Below are positions 45,471 through 54,059 of a stretch of 64,000 nt of DNA, in pieces. Source of the DNA: RGIG3013 sp045538935. Lineage in GTDB: Bacteria > Bacillota > Clostridia > Oscillospirales > Acutalibacteraceae. A program made the translations under genes and the position numbers. The stretch is taken from positions 1 to 64,000 of the forward strand of contig JAZQEI010000006.1 in the NCBI GenBank assembly GCA_045538935.1, in the 5' to 3' direction. Within the stretch, counting starts at the first letter, position 1. Each line of letters starts with the position of its first letter. A model generated the notes under the pieces. That model saw nothing but the letters and a program-made list of their open reading frames with translations. It did not search any database and was not told the DNA's origin.

Positions 45471-45493
45471 TTTTTTGCAGAATAAACTGCAAA

Positions 45494-45585
45494 AAAGGGG
45501 AGCTTGGTGTACCCGGGCTGAGAGGAAGCCGTTATGCTTCGACCCATAACCTGATGCGGATAATGCCGACGTAGGAAAATATTAC
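45494..45585 (+). promoter_or_regulatory. TPP riboswitch (THI element)
   Basis: The two conserved blocks of the thiamine pyrophosphate aptamer are present: GGGCTGAGAGG at 45514-45524 and ACCTGATGCGGATAATGCC (45550-45568), followed by GACGTAGGA. Boundaries are approximate. With TPP bound, the downstream terminator should form and stop expression of the thiamine transporter. Confidence 0.93.
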
Positions 45586-45597
45586 GCCTTTAGTCTT

Positions 45598-45630
45598 ATG
45601 CCGCAGTGTTTTTACTGCGGCATTTATTTT
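45598..45630 (+). terminator. Riboswitch-controlled terminator before thiT
   Basis: Stem ATGCCGCAGT (45598-45607) / ACTGCGGCAT (45614-45623), loop GTTTTT, then TTATTTT. It lies between the aptamer and the thiT ribosome site, so it is the expression platform. Confidence 0.88.
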
Positions 45631-45658
45631 CCGCTCGAAACAAAAAGGAGTAGAGAAA

Positions 45659-46219
45659 ATGAAAAAATTGAATCAAACAACAGAAAAATTAGTAGTAAGC
45701 GCAATGTTTATTGCACTATCAACTGTACTTAGTGTAATTCCTGCCATTCAACTTCCACTTGGAGGCAAGGCAACTATATTAAGTATGTTACCTGTAATGT
45801 TAATACCGCTTCGTTACGATTTTAAGTGGGGTGTGTTAACAAGCTTTGTTTATGCTGTCATTCAAATGGCACTAAGCTTTGCAAAGGTGCTAAGTTGGGG
45901 GCTAACGCCAATAGTTTTGATAGCAGCATTTTTGCTTGACTATATCTTTGCTTATTGGGTTTTATGCTTCGCAGGTGCATTTAAAAAATTTGGTTATAAA
46001 GGTCATGTTTTAGGTGTGTGTGTTGCACTTATTTTAAGATTTTTAATGCATTTTATTTCTGGTGTTGTTCTTTGGGGCGATATCGCTAGTGATGGTATAG
46101 GTGCGATTATATATTCTATCACTTATAATGGCTCATATATGCTTCCTGAGCTTATATTTACAATTATTGCAATAGTGATTCTTATTAAGACGAATGTTTA
46201 TAAAAAAATAGTGGGATAA
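45659..46219 (+). CDS. thiT: ECF-type thiamine transporter substrate-binding subunit ThiT
   Basis: 186-aa hydrophobic S-component with six membrane helices. Features: LSVIPAIQLPLGGKATILSMLPVMLIP at the N-terminus (the L1 loop), YAVIQMALSF, HFISGVVLWGDIAS and a C-terminal YNGSYMLPELIFT, all typical of ThiT. It needs the general ECF ATPases and T component, which are not in this window. The TPP riboswitch upstream confirms the thiamine assignment. Confidence 0.93.
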   Translation: MKKLNQTTEKLVVSAMFIALSTVLSVIPAIQLPLGGKATILSMLPVMLIPLRYDFKWGVLTSFVYAVIQMALSFAKVLSWGLTPIVLIAAFLLDYIFAYWVLCFAGAFKKFGYKGHVLGVCVALILRFLMHFISGVVLWGDIASDGIGAIIYSITYNGSYMLPELIFTIIAIVILIKTNVYKKIVG

Positions 46220-46221
46220 TA

Positions 46222-46887
46222 ATGCTTGATATTTTATATGAGGATAAATTTATTGTTTGTTGCGTAAAGCCGCAAGGTATAGTTTCGGAGTATGTACAGG
46301 GCAAGACTAACTGTATGCCCGAAATTGTAAAAAAACATACCGGCGCTTATAAAATTGATGTTTTACACAGATTAGATAAGTTAGTAGGCGGTGTTATGGT
46401 TTTTTCTAAAAACCGACAAGCAACTGCAGCACTATCAAAAATGATTTTAGCGCACAAGGTTACAAAACAGTATTTAGCTGTGGTTAGTGGTGAACCGGAA
46501 GAAAAAGAGGGTATTATGCAAGACATTCTCTTTAGAGATTCTAAACTAAACAAATCTTATGTGGTAAAATCTGAACGAAAGGGAACTAAATTTGCCGAGC
46601 TCGAATACAAGGTTTTAAATACCGTAAAAACTCAAACTGGCAAAATTTCTTTAGTTAAAATTGAACTTCACACGGGCAGAACACATCAAATAAGAGTTCA
46701 GTTTGCATCACGAAAAATGTCACTTTTGGGTGATGCGAAATACGGTAATGCTGAAAAATGCGATATAGCTTTATTCTCACATAAATTAGTATTTGAACAT
46801 CCTATTATTAAAGACAAAAGGGTAGAGGTTGCCGCTTTGCCCACAAAAAAATATCCTTGGAATTTGTTTGATATAAATAGTATTTAA
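46222..46887 (+). CDS. RluA-family pseudouridine synthase
   Basis: 221 aa. The catalytic Asp lies in DVLHRLDKLVGGVMVF; LHTGRTHQIRVQFA and LGDAKYG complete the RluA-type signature. There is no S4 domain, so it is the short single-domain form. The target RNA is unknown. It starts 3 nt after thiT and is therefore likely under the same riboswitch, probably as a co-transcribed passenger. Confidence 0.9.
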   Translation: MLDILYEDKFIVCCVKPQGIVSEYVQGKTNCMPEIVKKHTGAYKIDVLHRLDKLVGGVMVFSKNRQATAALSKMILAHKVTKQYLAVVSGEPEEKEGIMQDILFRDSKLNKSYVVKSERKGTKFAELEYKVLNTVKTQTGKISLVKIELHTGRTHQIRVQFASRKMSLLGDAKYGNAEKCDIALFSHKLVFEHPIIKDKRVEVAALPTKKYPWNLFDINSI

Positions 46888-46896
46888 AAAACATTG

Positions 46897-46925
46897 TTTA
46901 CATACAAAAATCCATATGGTATAAT
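46897..46925 (+). promoter_or_regulatory. Promoter upstream of the DUF2628-like gene
   Basis: TTTACA (46897-46902), 17 bp, TATAAT (46920-46925). Transcription from ~46932 would give a ~170-nt leader. Confidence 0.65.
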
Positions 46926-47006
46926 TTGCTTGCTACACACAGTTAATATTTTTAGTGAATATGTTTTTTATATTTACTAGCCATTAATATTAAAATCTTT
47001 GGTAGT

Positions 47007-47060
47007 GGCAATTAAGTTATGTTTTTTGGTGCACAGCTTAATTGCCGTGCACTTTTTATT
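47007..47060 (+). promoter_or_regulatory. Candidate attenuator: two mutually exclusive hairpins
   Basis: Stem 1 pairs GGCAATTAAG (47007-47016) with CTTAATTGCC (47037-47046). Stem 2 pairs GTGCAC (47029-47034) with GTGCAC (47047-47052) and is followed by TTTTTATTTT. Each stem blocks the other, which is the layout of an antiterminator/terminator switch. No named riboswitch class is recognised. Confidence 0.45.
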
Positions 47061-47101
47061 TTAACAAAAACCAATTTATCAAATTCGTCAGGGGGCATAT
47101 T

Positions 47102-47860
47102 ATGAGTGAAAACAAGATATATAAATGTGATAACTGCGGTGCTGAATATACCGAATGGAAATCTTTTTGCAGAAAATGTTCGGCTTCTATGCCAAAAATA
47201 GAAATTGTAATTGACGAAAAACTTGAGGGTTACGATAAAACTGAGGTACTTAATTTTATTGACAACAACAGTAATCGTTACTATGAAATTTTTAAAGCCA
47301 ACGAGGGTAATTTTAAGTTTAATCACATGAATTGGTCGGCATTTTTCTGGAGTTATTATTGGATGTTTTACAGAAAAATGTTTAAAAACGGTATAATAAC
47401 ATTTCTTTTAGGCATTGTTATATCTTGTTTAGCCGTAGTGTTGTCGCTTGCCTTAGCAATTCCGCAACTAAATGTTACTAGAGAAAAACTTGGCATTTAT
47501 GGTGAGTATGTTACTATGGACAGGTCTGAAATTGATAGTTCATTGTTTGAGGACAGAACCTTAGATGTTGTGGAATATGAAACGGCAAAAATAATTTATG
47601 ACAGACAGTATAATTTGTGTGTTATAGAAATGATTATAATTACTTCTGTTGCAGGACTTGGATATATGCTTTACATAGGCTTAAAGGCAGACGGTATATA
47701 TAAAAGATATGTATTTAAACATATAAACAATCCTCAAAAGGGCTCAACTTCAGGGTGGGCTTTGGTGTTGTCAATTGTCATGAATATGGTTTTAACACGG
47801 CTTTTAACGCGTGTGTTTTTGTTGATATTGGCGGCCGTTGTAGTTGCTATTGCTGTTTAG
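47102..47860 (+). CDS. Zinc-ribbon membrane protein, DUF2628-like
   Basis: 252 aa. A zinc ribbon (CDNCGAEY...CRKC) is followed by a linker and a DUF2628-type segment (MNWSAFFWSYYWMFYRKMFKNG) that leads into two to four membrane helices (~95-125, ~180-205, ~225-250). ATG 47102 is chosen over an upstream ATG at 47042 because that frame would start in the attenuator; GGGGG lies just before 47102. Proteins of this type are common in Firmicutes and mostly uncharacterised. Unusual here is the long, structured leader. Confidence 0.7.
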   Translation: MSENKIYKCDNCGAEYTEWKSFCRKCSASMPKIEIVIDEKLEGYDKTEVLNFIDNNSNRYYEIFKANEGNFKFNHMNWSAFFWSYYWMFYRKMFKNGIITFLLGIVISCLAVVLSLALAIPQLNVTREKLGIYGEYVTMDRSEIDSSLFEDRTLDVVEYETAKIIYDRQYNLCVIEMIIITSVAGLGYMLYIGLKADGIYKRYVFKHINNPQKGSTSGWALVLSIVMNMVLTRLLTRVFLLILAAVVVAIAV

Positions 47861-47864
47861 TAAC

Positions 47865-47900
47865 AAAAGAGTCTAAACTTTACGTTTAGACTCTTTTGCT
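47865..47900 (+). terminator. Terminator after the DUF2628-like gene
   Basis: Stem AAAAGAGTCTAAAC / GTTTAGACTCTTTT, loop TTTAC, T-rich tail. Confidence 0.88.
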
Positions 47901-47973
47901 TTTAATAATTGTTGTGTAAACAAAATGGTGCTCTGAATAAAATATAATGAAGTATTTTTTTGGAGTGAGTATT

Positions 47974-49137
47974 TTGATATATTTAGATAATGCCGCTACA
48001 ACCGGCAAAAAACCACAGTCTGTAGTGTTGGCAACATATAACGCACTTAAAAATTTTAGCGCAAATCCCGGAAGAAGCGGTCATAATTTGTCTTTAAAAG
48101 CTGCAGAACAAGTATATAAATGCAGAGAGAAACTGGCTGAATTTTTTGGCGCTGAAAATTTAGAAAATGTAATTTTCACTCAAAACTGTACCATGAGTAT
48201 AAATATGGTTTTAAAAGGTGTTTTGCAAAAAGGTGATCATATTATTGTATCTTCACTTGAGCATAATGCTCTCATGCGGCCTCTGAATATGTTGAAACAT
48301 TACGAGTATATAGATTACGATATTGCCGAAGTGTTTTTTGATGATGCAGAGGCGACATATCGTTCTTTTGAAAGGCTTGTTAGGCCCAATACAAAAATGA
48401 TTTTTTGCACACATGCATCAAATGTTTTAGGCATAATTTTACCAATAAAAAAGATTGGTTTACTGTGTAAGCAACGGAAAATTTTATTTGCAGTTGATGC
48501 TGCACAAACAGCAGGTGTTATACCAATTAATATGATTGAAAATAATATCAATTATTTATGTGTTGCTCCCCACAAAGGCCTTTATGCACCTATGGGTATA
48601 GGCGTTTTGATTTGCAATGGTAAAATCAATAAAACTATTATTGAGGGCGGTACAGGGACGGATTCTAATAATATGTTACAACCGGCCAACATGCCCGAAC
48701 AACTAGAAAGTGGCACCTTAAATGTACCGGGAATATTTGGAGTTTTGGCCGGAGTTGATTTTGTTAAGAGGTACGACATCAAAAAATTATATCACCATGA
48801 AATGCGGCTAATTCAGTATGCATATGAAGAGTTATCTAACATTAAAGGTGTTGATTTATACGTTCCTTATCCCAGCATTAATCAATTTGCACCTGTTTTA
48901 TCTTTTAATGTACGAGGAATAAGTAGTGATGTGGTGTCGGAGTTTTTAAATAAAAATAACATTGCAGTAAGAGCAGGATTACATTGTGCTCCAAGTGCTC
49001 ACAATAGAATTGGAACATCGCAAACTGGAACGGTAAGAATATCTACTGCATACTTTAATACACATCAAGATATTAGCACGTTAATTAGGGCTGTATCTTT
49101 AATAAAAAAATCAAATAAAATACTAAAAACCTATTGA
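47974..49137 (+). CDS. Class V aminotransferase, cysteine desulfurase-like (SufS/CsdB group)
   Basis: PLP enzyme of ~387 aa starting MIYLDNAATTG. PLP lysine is in VAPHKGLYAPMG; the active-site cysteine is in RAGLHCAPSAH, as in group II desulfurases. The TTG at 47974 has GGAGTG 6 nt upstream; an ATG at 47947 precedes that site. It is not beside sufBCDU or iscU, so it may be an accessory desulfurase or a selenocysteine lyase-type enzyme rather than the main Fe-S cluster sulfur donor. Confidence 0.82.
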   Translation: MIYLDNAATTGKKPQSVVLATYNALKNFSANPGRSGHNLSLKAAEQVYKCREKLAEFFGAENLENVIFTQNCTMSINMVLKGVLQKGDHIIVSSLEHNALMRPLNMLKHYEYIDYDIAEVFFDDAEATYRSFERLVRPNTKMIFCTHASNVLGIILPIKKIGLLCKQRKILFAVDAAQTAGVIPINMIENNINYLCVAPHKGLYAPMGIGVLICNGKINKTIIEGGTGTDSNNMLQPANMPEQLESGTLNVPGIFGVLAGVDFVKRYDIKKLYHHEMRLIQYAYEELSNIKGVDLYVPYPSINQFAPVLSFNVRGISSDVVSEFLNKNNIAVRAGLHCAPSAHNRIGTSQTGTVRISTAYFNTHQDISTLIRAVSLIKKSNKILKTY

Positions 49138-49162
49138 ATGATTTTCTTAAATATGATAAAAT
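49134..49162 (+). promoter_or_regulatory. Promoter of cdaA-cdaR
   Basis: TTGAAT (49134-49139), 17 bp, TAAAAT (49157-49162), overlapping the end of the preceding gene. Confidence 0.5.
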
Positions 49163-49222
49163 ATACATGTAATATTGTTTAATTGCGTTTTCGTATGGAA
49201 ATTGACGTTTAAGAGGTGTATT

Positions 49223-50110
49223 ATGAACGCGGTTTTTAGTGCTATATATACGTTTTGGAATCAAATTTGGTATGCATTATCAAATATTAGAATTTTCGAT
49301 GTTATCGATATACTCGTTATTGCCTTTTTAATATACAAGGTTGTTGAGTTTTTTAGAGAATCTCGTTCCGGACAATTGGCAAAAGGTATAATTGTCATTT
49401 TGGCTTTGTACGGCTTGTCGGTATGGTTTGAAATGATAACTCTTAAATGGTTATTAACACGAGTTGTTTCTTATGGTATTATTGCGGTTGCTATAGTGTT
49501 CCAGCCTGAAATTAGACGTGCGCTTGAACGAATGGGCAGAAGTAGTATTAGCACATTAAATAAAAATCAAATTGGTGATACGTATGGTTATTTAGGCTCC
49601 AGCATTGACGCTATTTGTAAAGCAGCAGGTACTATGCAAGAAAGCAAAACCGGTGCGCTAATGGTTATAGAGCGCGAAACTCTTTTAGGCGAAATTATTG
49701 ATACTGGCACAGTTATTGATGCAGAAGCCACAAATTCGCTTATATGTAATATATTTTTCCCAAAATCTCCTTTGCACGACGGTGCAATGATAATTCGTGA
49801 CGGCAGAATATATGCCGCGGGTTGCATATTGCCGCTTACAAACAACGATTCTATTAATTCACAATTAGGAACACGTCATCGTGCCGCCATTGGAATGAGT
49901 GAAAATTCAGATGCTGTTATAATTGTTGTGTCTGAGGAAACCGGCACTATTTCTGTTGCGCATGACGGAAATTTAAAACGTGACTTTAATGCTGTAAAAC
50001 TTAGAGCAGAGCTTGATAGCATTTTTGCATCGAACAAAAAATTGGCTTCAAGCAGCAAGCTCTCTGATATTGTATCAAAGATAGCCCAAAAACTAAAATT
50101 AAAGAAATAA
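49223..50110 (+). CDS. cdaA: Diadenylate cyclase CdaA
   Basis: Makes cyclic di-AMP from two ATP, an essential second messenger for potassium and wall homeostasis in Firmicutes. Three N-terminal membrane helices (~20-90) precede the DAC domain with LHDGAMII (DGA, ~185) and GTRHRAAIG (RHR, ~218). About 295 aa from ATG 49223, which follows AGAGGTG; the longer open frame lacks a ribosome site. Its regulator cdaR follows 20 nt downstream. Confidence 0.95.
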   Translation: MNAVFSAIYTFWNQIWYALSNIRIFDVIDILVIAFLIYKVVEFFRESRSGQLAKGIIVILALYGLSVWFEMITLKWLLTRVVSYGIIAVAIVFQPEIRRALERMGRSSISTLNKNQIGDTYGYLGSSIDAICKAAGTMQESKTGALMVIERETLLGEIIDTGTVIDAEATNSLICNIFFPKSPLHDGAMIIRDGRIYAAGCILPLTNNDSINSQLGTRHRAAIGMSENSDAVIIVVSEETGTISVAHDGNLKRDFNAVKLRAELDSIFASNKKLASSSKLSDIVSKIAQKLKLKK

Positions 50111-50130
50111 TCGAAAGGAATGCAAACAAT

Positions 50131-51381
50131 ATGAAGTTTTCGTTAAAAACACTGCTTTATAACAAAAAATTTATGTGTGCATTCTCGATTATAGCTGCTT
50201 TTTCGCTTTGGCTTATGATATCTATATATCAAAACCCTGTAAGAGAGCACACAATTAGCAATGTTACTGTCAATATTTCTACCGATAAAACCTTCGTTAG
50301 CGAAAGTGGTATGGATATTGTTAGTGGAGGTGTGGGTGAAAAGGTTAATGTAAAAGTTAGCGGTCCTAACTATATAGTAAGCTCCTTGTCTGCTTCTGAT
50401 ATTTTAGTTAGCGCATCGCTTTCGAACGTTACCGCAGCTGGCACATATGAATTACAATTAGTTGCCACACAAAATAGTTCAAAAGCTGGTTATACTTTTT
50501 TGAATATTAGTCCGTCTACAATTACAGCTACATTTGATTATATTGATACTAAAGAGTTTACTGTTACACCAATCGCAAAGGGAGCTGGTGCAGTTTCGGG
50601 CCTTGTGGTAGATACTCCGGTTGTTAGTGATAGTGAGAATGCTACAGTTACCATAAAAGGTGCACGTACCGATATGGCACTTATCGATAAAGTTGTTGCT
50701 GAAGCAGAGGTTAACAAGACCCTTTCCTCAACGGAGTCGTTTGAGGCAAAATTAAAACTAATTGACACTAATGGAAACGAGATTGATAAATCACCCTTTA
50801 CTATTAGCGTCGATACCGTAAATATTTCTATACCAATATCGCAAAAGGCAGAGGTTCCTGTTTCGGTAGTATTTACAAATGCACCAACAGGTTATGAATC
50901 TTTCTTAAAATATTCGGTTGAGCACAATACGGTTACCGTTTTAGGTCCGCCAGACACTATAAAATCTTTGGATAAAATAGAACTTGATCCTATAAATTTC
51001 TTTAATATTTCAAAGTCTAATAACAGTTTTGATGTTGTGCCAAAGTTGCCTGATGGTGTTAAAATGGTAGATAACATAACCGATATAACAGTATCTATCA
51101 ATACTTCATCATTATCGGAGCGTAATTTTACTGTTAGTGCGGTAGAGTATATAAATGTTGATTCATCACTTAGTGCAAGTAGCTCTCAAGCAATTAGAAA
51201 TGTTAAAATTTGCGGTCCGTCAAAAGTAATAAAATCGCTTTCGGCAGACGATATTTATGCCGAGGTTGACTTGTCGGGAAAAGCTGCAGGTGAACATACT
51301 GTTGCAGCAAAGATACTTGCTCGCAATGGCGAGAGTATTTGGCAGTTGGGAGAGTATACTGCAATAATCACATTGTCTTAA
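50131..51381 (+). CDS. cdaR: YbbR-domain protein CdaR, regulator of CdaA
   Basis: 416 aa: one N-terminal membrane helix (~15-33) and extracytoplasmic YbbR repeats, about four of them (repeat core seen in VKVSGPNYIVSSLSASDI, VTVLGPPDTIKSLDKIEL and VKICGPSKVIKSLSADDI). In Bacillus and Listeria CdaR binds and modulates CdaA in the membrane. The usual third gene glmM is absent here; a small unknown gene and recD2 follow instead. Confidence 0.9.
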   Translation: MKFSLKTLLYNKKFMCAFSIIAAFSLWLMISIYQNPVREHTISNVTVNISTDKTFVSESGMDIVSGGVGEKVNVKVSGPNYIVSSLSASDILVSASLSNVTAAGTYELQLVATQNSSKAGYTFLNISPSTITATFDYIDTKEFTVTPIAKGAGAVSGLVVDTPVVSDSENATVTIKGARTDMALIDKVVAEAEVNKTLSSTESFEAKLKLIDTNGNEIDKSPFTISVDTVNISIPISQKAEVPVSVVFTNAPTGYESFLKYSVEHNTVTVLGPPDTIKSLDKIELDPINFFNISKSNNSFDVVPKLPDGVKMVDNITDITVSINTSSLSERNFTVSAVEYINVDSSLSASSSQAIRNVKICGPSKVIKSLSADDIYAEVDLSGKAAGEHTVAAKILARNGESIWQLGEYTAIITLS

Positions 51382-51391
51382 TTTGCATTAA

Positions 51392-51423
51392 AATCCCGAC
51401 ATACTAAAATGTATGTCGGGATT
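51392..51423 (+). terminator. Hairpin after cdaR, probable terminator
   Basis: A 13-bp perfect stem (AATCCCGACATAC / GTATGTCGGGATT) with loop TAAAAT. There is no T-run, so termination strength is doubtful. Confidence 0.5.
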
Positions 51424-51499
51424 ATGTATGTCAAAAACCGTTAAAACACATAAAATGTATTATAAATTCATTTGTTTTTAGGTTGGGTGTTGATGTACT

Positions 51500-51838
51500 G
51501 TGCAATGTTTTTTGTTTTTGATTTTTGTTATATTAGCATTGTTGGGTTTAACAGAAATTATACATAAGTTTTTATCTTTTTTAATTATGCCAAAATCTTA
51601 TGTTGATTATTTAACGGTTTTTTTATACGGCGACTCTGCGTTTGATTATTTGCAATCAGCATTGTATAAGTTGAATTTAAATGGTTTCCATTCGTCTAAA
51701 AAAATCATTGCTATAGATTGCGGAATAAGTCCAGAGTGTTTACCAAGTGTATTAAATATTACGCAAAAAAACAATAACATTATTTTTTGTGCGCCAGATA
51801 ATTTTAATTCTATTATACAAAAACTTAAGGAGAATTAG
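51500..51838 (+). CDS. Small membrane-anchored hypothetical protein
   Basis: 112 aa, family not recognised. The first ~25 residues are a membrane helix, then LSFLIMPKSYVDYLTVFLYGDS and a C-terminal part with KKIIAIDCG and IIFCAPDNFN that could be a small alpha/beta domain. GTG at 51500 is the earliest start after an in-frame stop at 51491; only a weak GGGTG lies upstream. It ends 1 nt before the recD2 TTG start and its last codons hold the recD2 ribosome site, so the two are coupled. Confidence 0.6.
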   Translation: MQCFLFLIFVILALLGLTEIIHKFLSFLIMPKSYVDYLTVFLYGDSAFDYLQSALYKLNLNGFHSSKKIIAIDCGISPECLPSVLNITQKNNNIIFCAPDNFNSIIQKLKEN

Positions 51839-51839
51839 G

Positions 51840-54059
51840 TTGGATAATGTAAGTACAATTAACGAGACCATCAACGGTACCGTTGAACACATTACATATC
51901 ATAATACCGAAAACGGATTTACTGTTTTAAAACTAAAAACAGATAATGACATACTGACCGTTGTTGGTACCATGCCGTTTATAAGAACCGGTGATGTTTT
52001 AAATGTCACCGGAAGTTTTTGTGTGCACGCTACTTTTGGCAGACAGTTTAAGGTTACAGATTACGAAAAAGAAATGCCGTCTAATTCAGCAGCTATTTTA
52101 AGATATTTGTCTTCTGGTGCGGTAAAGGGTATAGGCCCTATTACTGCCGGTAAACTTGTAGAACTGTTTGGCGAAGAAACTCTTAATGTTATTGAGAATG
52201 ATTATATCCAGCTTACGCGCATAAAAGGAATTTCAAAAGAAAAAGCCGAGGCAATTAGAGATGAGTATATAAAGCAGTTTGGTATGCGCGATTTGTTAAT
52301 GCTACTGTCTAGGTTTAAAATTTCTCCGGAGCAATCATTAAAGGTAAATAAAGCATTAGGTAAAAATTCAGAACAAATTATTAAAGATAATCCGTATGTT
52401 TTATGTGCAGATTCTGTTGGTTTTAATTTTGAAAAAGCTGAAGAAATTGCGGATTACTATAGTATTTCTAAAGACAGTACTAATAGAGTTGAGGCTGGTA
52501 TTGTTTATGTTTTAAAGGCAAATCTATCTAACGGACATACGTGTTTACCTAAAGATAAACTCCTAGAAGTATCGGCACGTTTGCTAGAATCTAATACAAA
52601 GACTGTAGAAGACAGTTACTATGCTTTAGTAGATAGTTTTAATTTGTATGAGCAAGCTTTTAATGGTAATGTTTTTGTGTTTTTGCCCGAATATTACAAT
52701 GCCGAGCGTTATATAGCAGCAAGATTATGTTCGGCAAGTCAAAATGTATCGCATTTAATGCCTTTATCTGATTTAGAGGTTGATTACGTGCAAAATAAAC
52801 TTTCGGTTAAGTTTGAGCATAATCAACGTCGTGCTATTTTGAGTGCAGTAGAAAATGGAGCCTTGGTATTAACCGGAGGACCCGGCACAGGAAAAACAAC
52901 CATTTTAAATGCAATTATAAAAATTTTAGAATCTCGTGGGCTTTCTATTGCTTTGGCTGCCCCAACTGGCAGAGCCGCTAAGCGTATGATGCAACTTACT
53001 GGTTATGAGGCTAAAACAATACATAGATTACTAGAGGCAACAAAATCTAACGACGAAAAAACGCATTTTGCCCGAAATGAATCTAATCAACTCTCATGTG
53101 ACGTGCTTATTATTGATGAAATGTCAATGGTAGATACATTGTTGTTCGAAAGCATTTTAAGGGCATTGCCGCTAAGTGCCAGAATTATTTTGGTTGGCGA
53201 TAGTGATCAGCTACCAAGCGTTGGTGCAGGTAATGTTTTGCTTGATATTATAGAGTCTAATGTATTACCATCAATTAAACTTCAGAAAGTCTTTAGGCAA
53301 GCAGAAGAAAGCTCAATTGTTGTAAACGCTCACCGTGTAATTAACAAAAAGCAAATCGATTTAACGACCAAACCAGATTCTGATTTTTTCTTTATAGAAA
53401 GAAAATCTTCTGACAACACATTAAAAACTACATTAGATTTATGCTTAGAGCGTTTGCCGAAAGCTTACGGATTTTCTCCGTTCGATGACATACAAGTGCT
53501 TTGTCCATCGAAAAAGGGTGAACTTGGCGGATTAAATTTAAATACTATTTTACAGCGCCAACTTAATCCCGGTGAACCCGAACAAGCTAAAGTTTATTCA
53601 AAAGGTACATATTTTACTGTTGGCGACAAGGTTATGCAGATTAAAAATAATTATGATATTGAGTGGACTTCCGGTACCGAAAGTGGATACGGAGTGTTTA
53701 ATGGAGATATTGGTGTTATTGAAAGCATAAATGCCGCCTCTGAAACATTGGTTGTCTGTTTTGATGATAAAAAAGCTGAATATACTAAAGAAAATGTTCA
53801 AGAGCTAGAACTTGCGTATGCAATAACTGTACATAAAAGTCAGGGAAGTGAGTTTGACTGTGTTGTATTGCCTATATTAGATGTACCGTCAAAACTAAAG
53901 TACCGTAATTTAATCTATACAGCTATTACCAGAGCAAAAAAACTTTTAGTTATTGTTGGTCGTAGTGATTTACTTTTACAAATGATAGAAAATGACCGAA
54001 AAACCAAGAGATTTACTTTTTTAAAGGAGTTTATTAATTCTAACTGTGACAAGAAGTGA
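51840..54059 (+). CDS. recD2: RecD2-type 5'-3' DNA helicase
   Basis: 739-aa superfamily 1B helicase. An N-terminal OB fold and helix-hairpin-helix region (~85-180, GAVKGIGPITAGKL and LTRIKGISKEKAE) precede the motor: Walker A GGPGTGKTT (~345), LIIDEMSMVD (Walker B), VGDSDQLPSVGAG and C-terminal AITVHKSQGSEFD and YTAITRAKK. The RecBC partners are not required for this class; it acts in recombination and replication-fork repair. TTG at 51840 has AAGGAG 6-7 nt upstream, and no such site precedes the earlier frame start. comF overlaps its end. Confidence 0.93.
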   Translation: MDNVSTINETINGTVEHITYHNTENGFTVLKLKTDNDILTVVGTMPFIRTGDVLNVTGSFCVHATFGRQFKVTDYEKEMPSNSAAILRYLSSGAVKGIGPITAGKLVELFGEETLNVIENDYIQLTRIKGISKEKAEAIRDEYIKQFGMRDLLMLLSRFKISPEQSLKVNKALGKNSEQIIKDNPYVLCADSVGFNFEKAEEIADYYSISKDSTNRVEAGIVYVLKANLSNGHTCLPKDKLLEVSARLLESNTKTVEDSYYALVDSFNLYEQAFNGNVFVFLPEYYNAERYIAARLCSASQNVSHLMPLSDLEVDYVQNKLSVKFEHNQRRAILSAVENGALVLTGGPGTGKTTILNAIIKILESRGLSIALAAPTGRAAKRMMQLTGYEAKTIHRLLEATKSNDEKTHFARNESNQLSCDVLIIDEMSMVDTLLFESILRALPLSARIILVGDSDQLPSVGAGNVLLDIIESNVLPSIKLQKVFRQAEESSIVVNAHRVINKKQIDLTTKPDSDFFFIERKSSDNTLKTTLDLCLERLPKAYGFSPFDDIQVLCPSKKGELGGLNLNTILQRQLNPGEPEQAKVYSKGTYFTVGDKVMQIKNNYDIEWTSGTESGYGVFNGDIGVIESINAASETLVVCFDDKKAEYTKENVQELELAYAITVHKSQGSEFDCVVLPILDVPSKLKYRNLIYTAITRAKKLLVIVGRSDLLLQMIENDRKTKRFTFLKEFINSNCDKK

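Noticed and set aside
47007..47052. H-type pseudoknot from the two interlocking stems
   Set aside because: The connecting loop across the 10-bp stem would be zero nucleotides, so both stems cannot form together; an either/or switch fits better.
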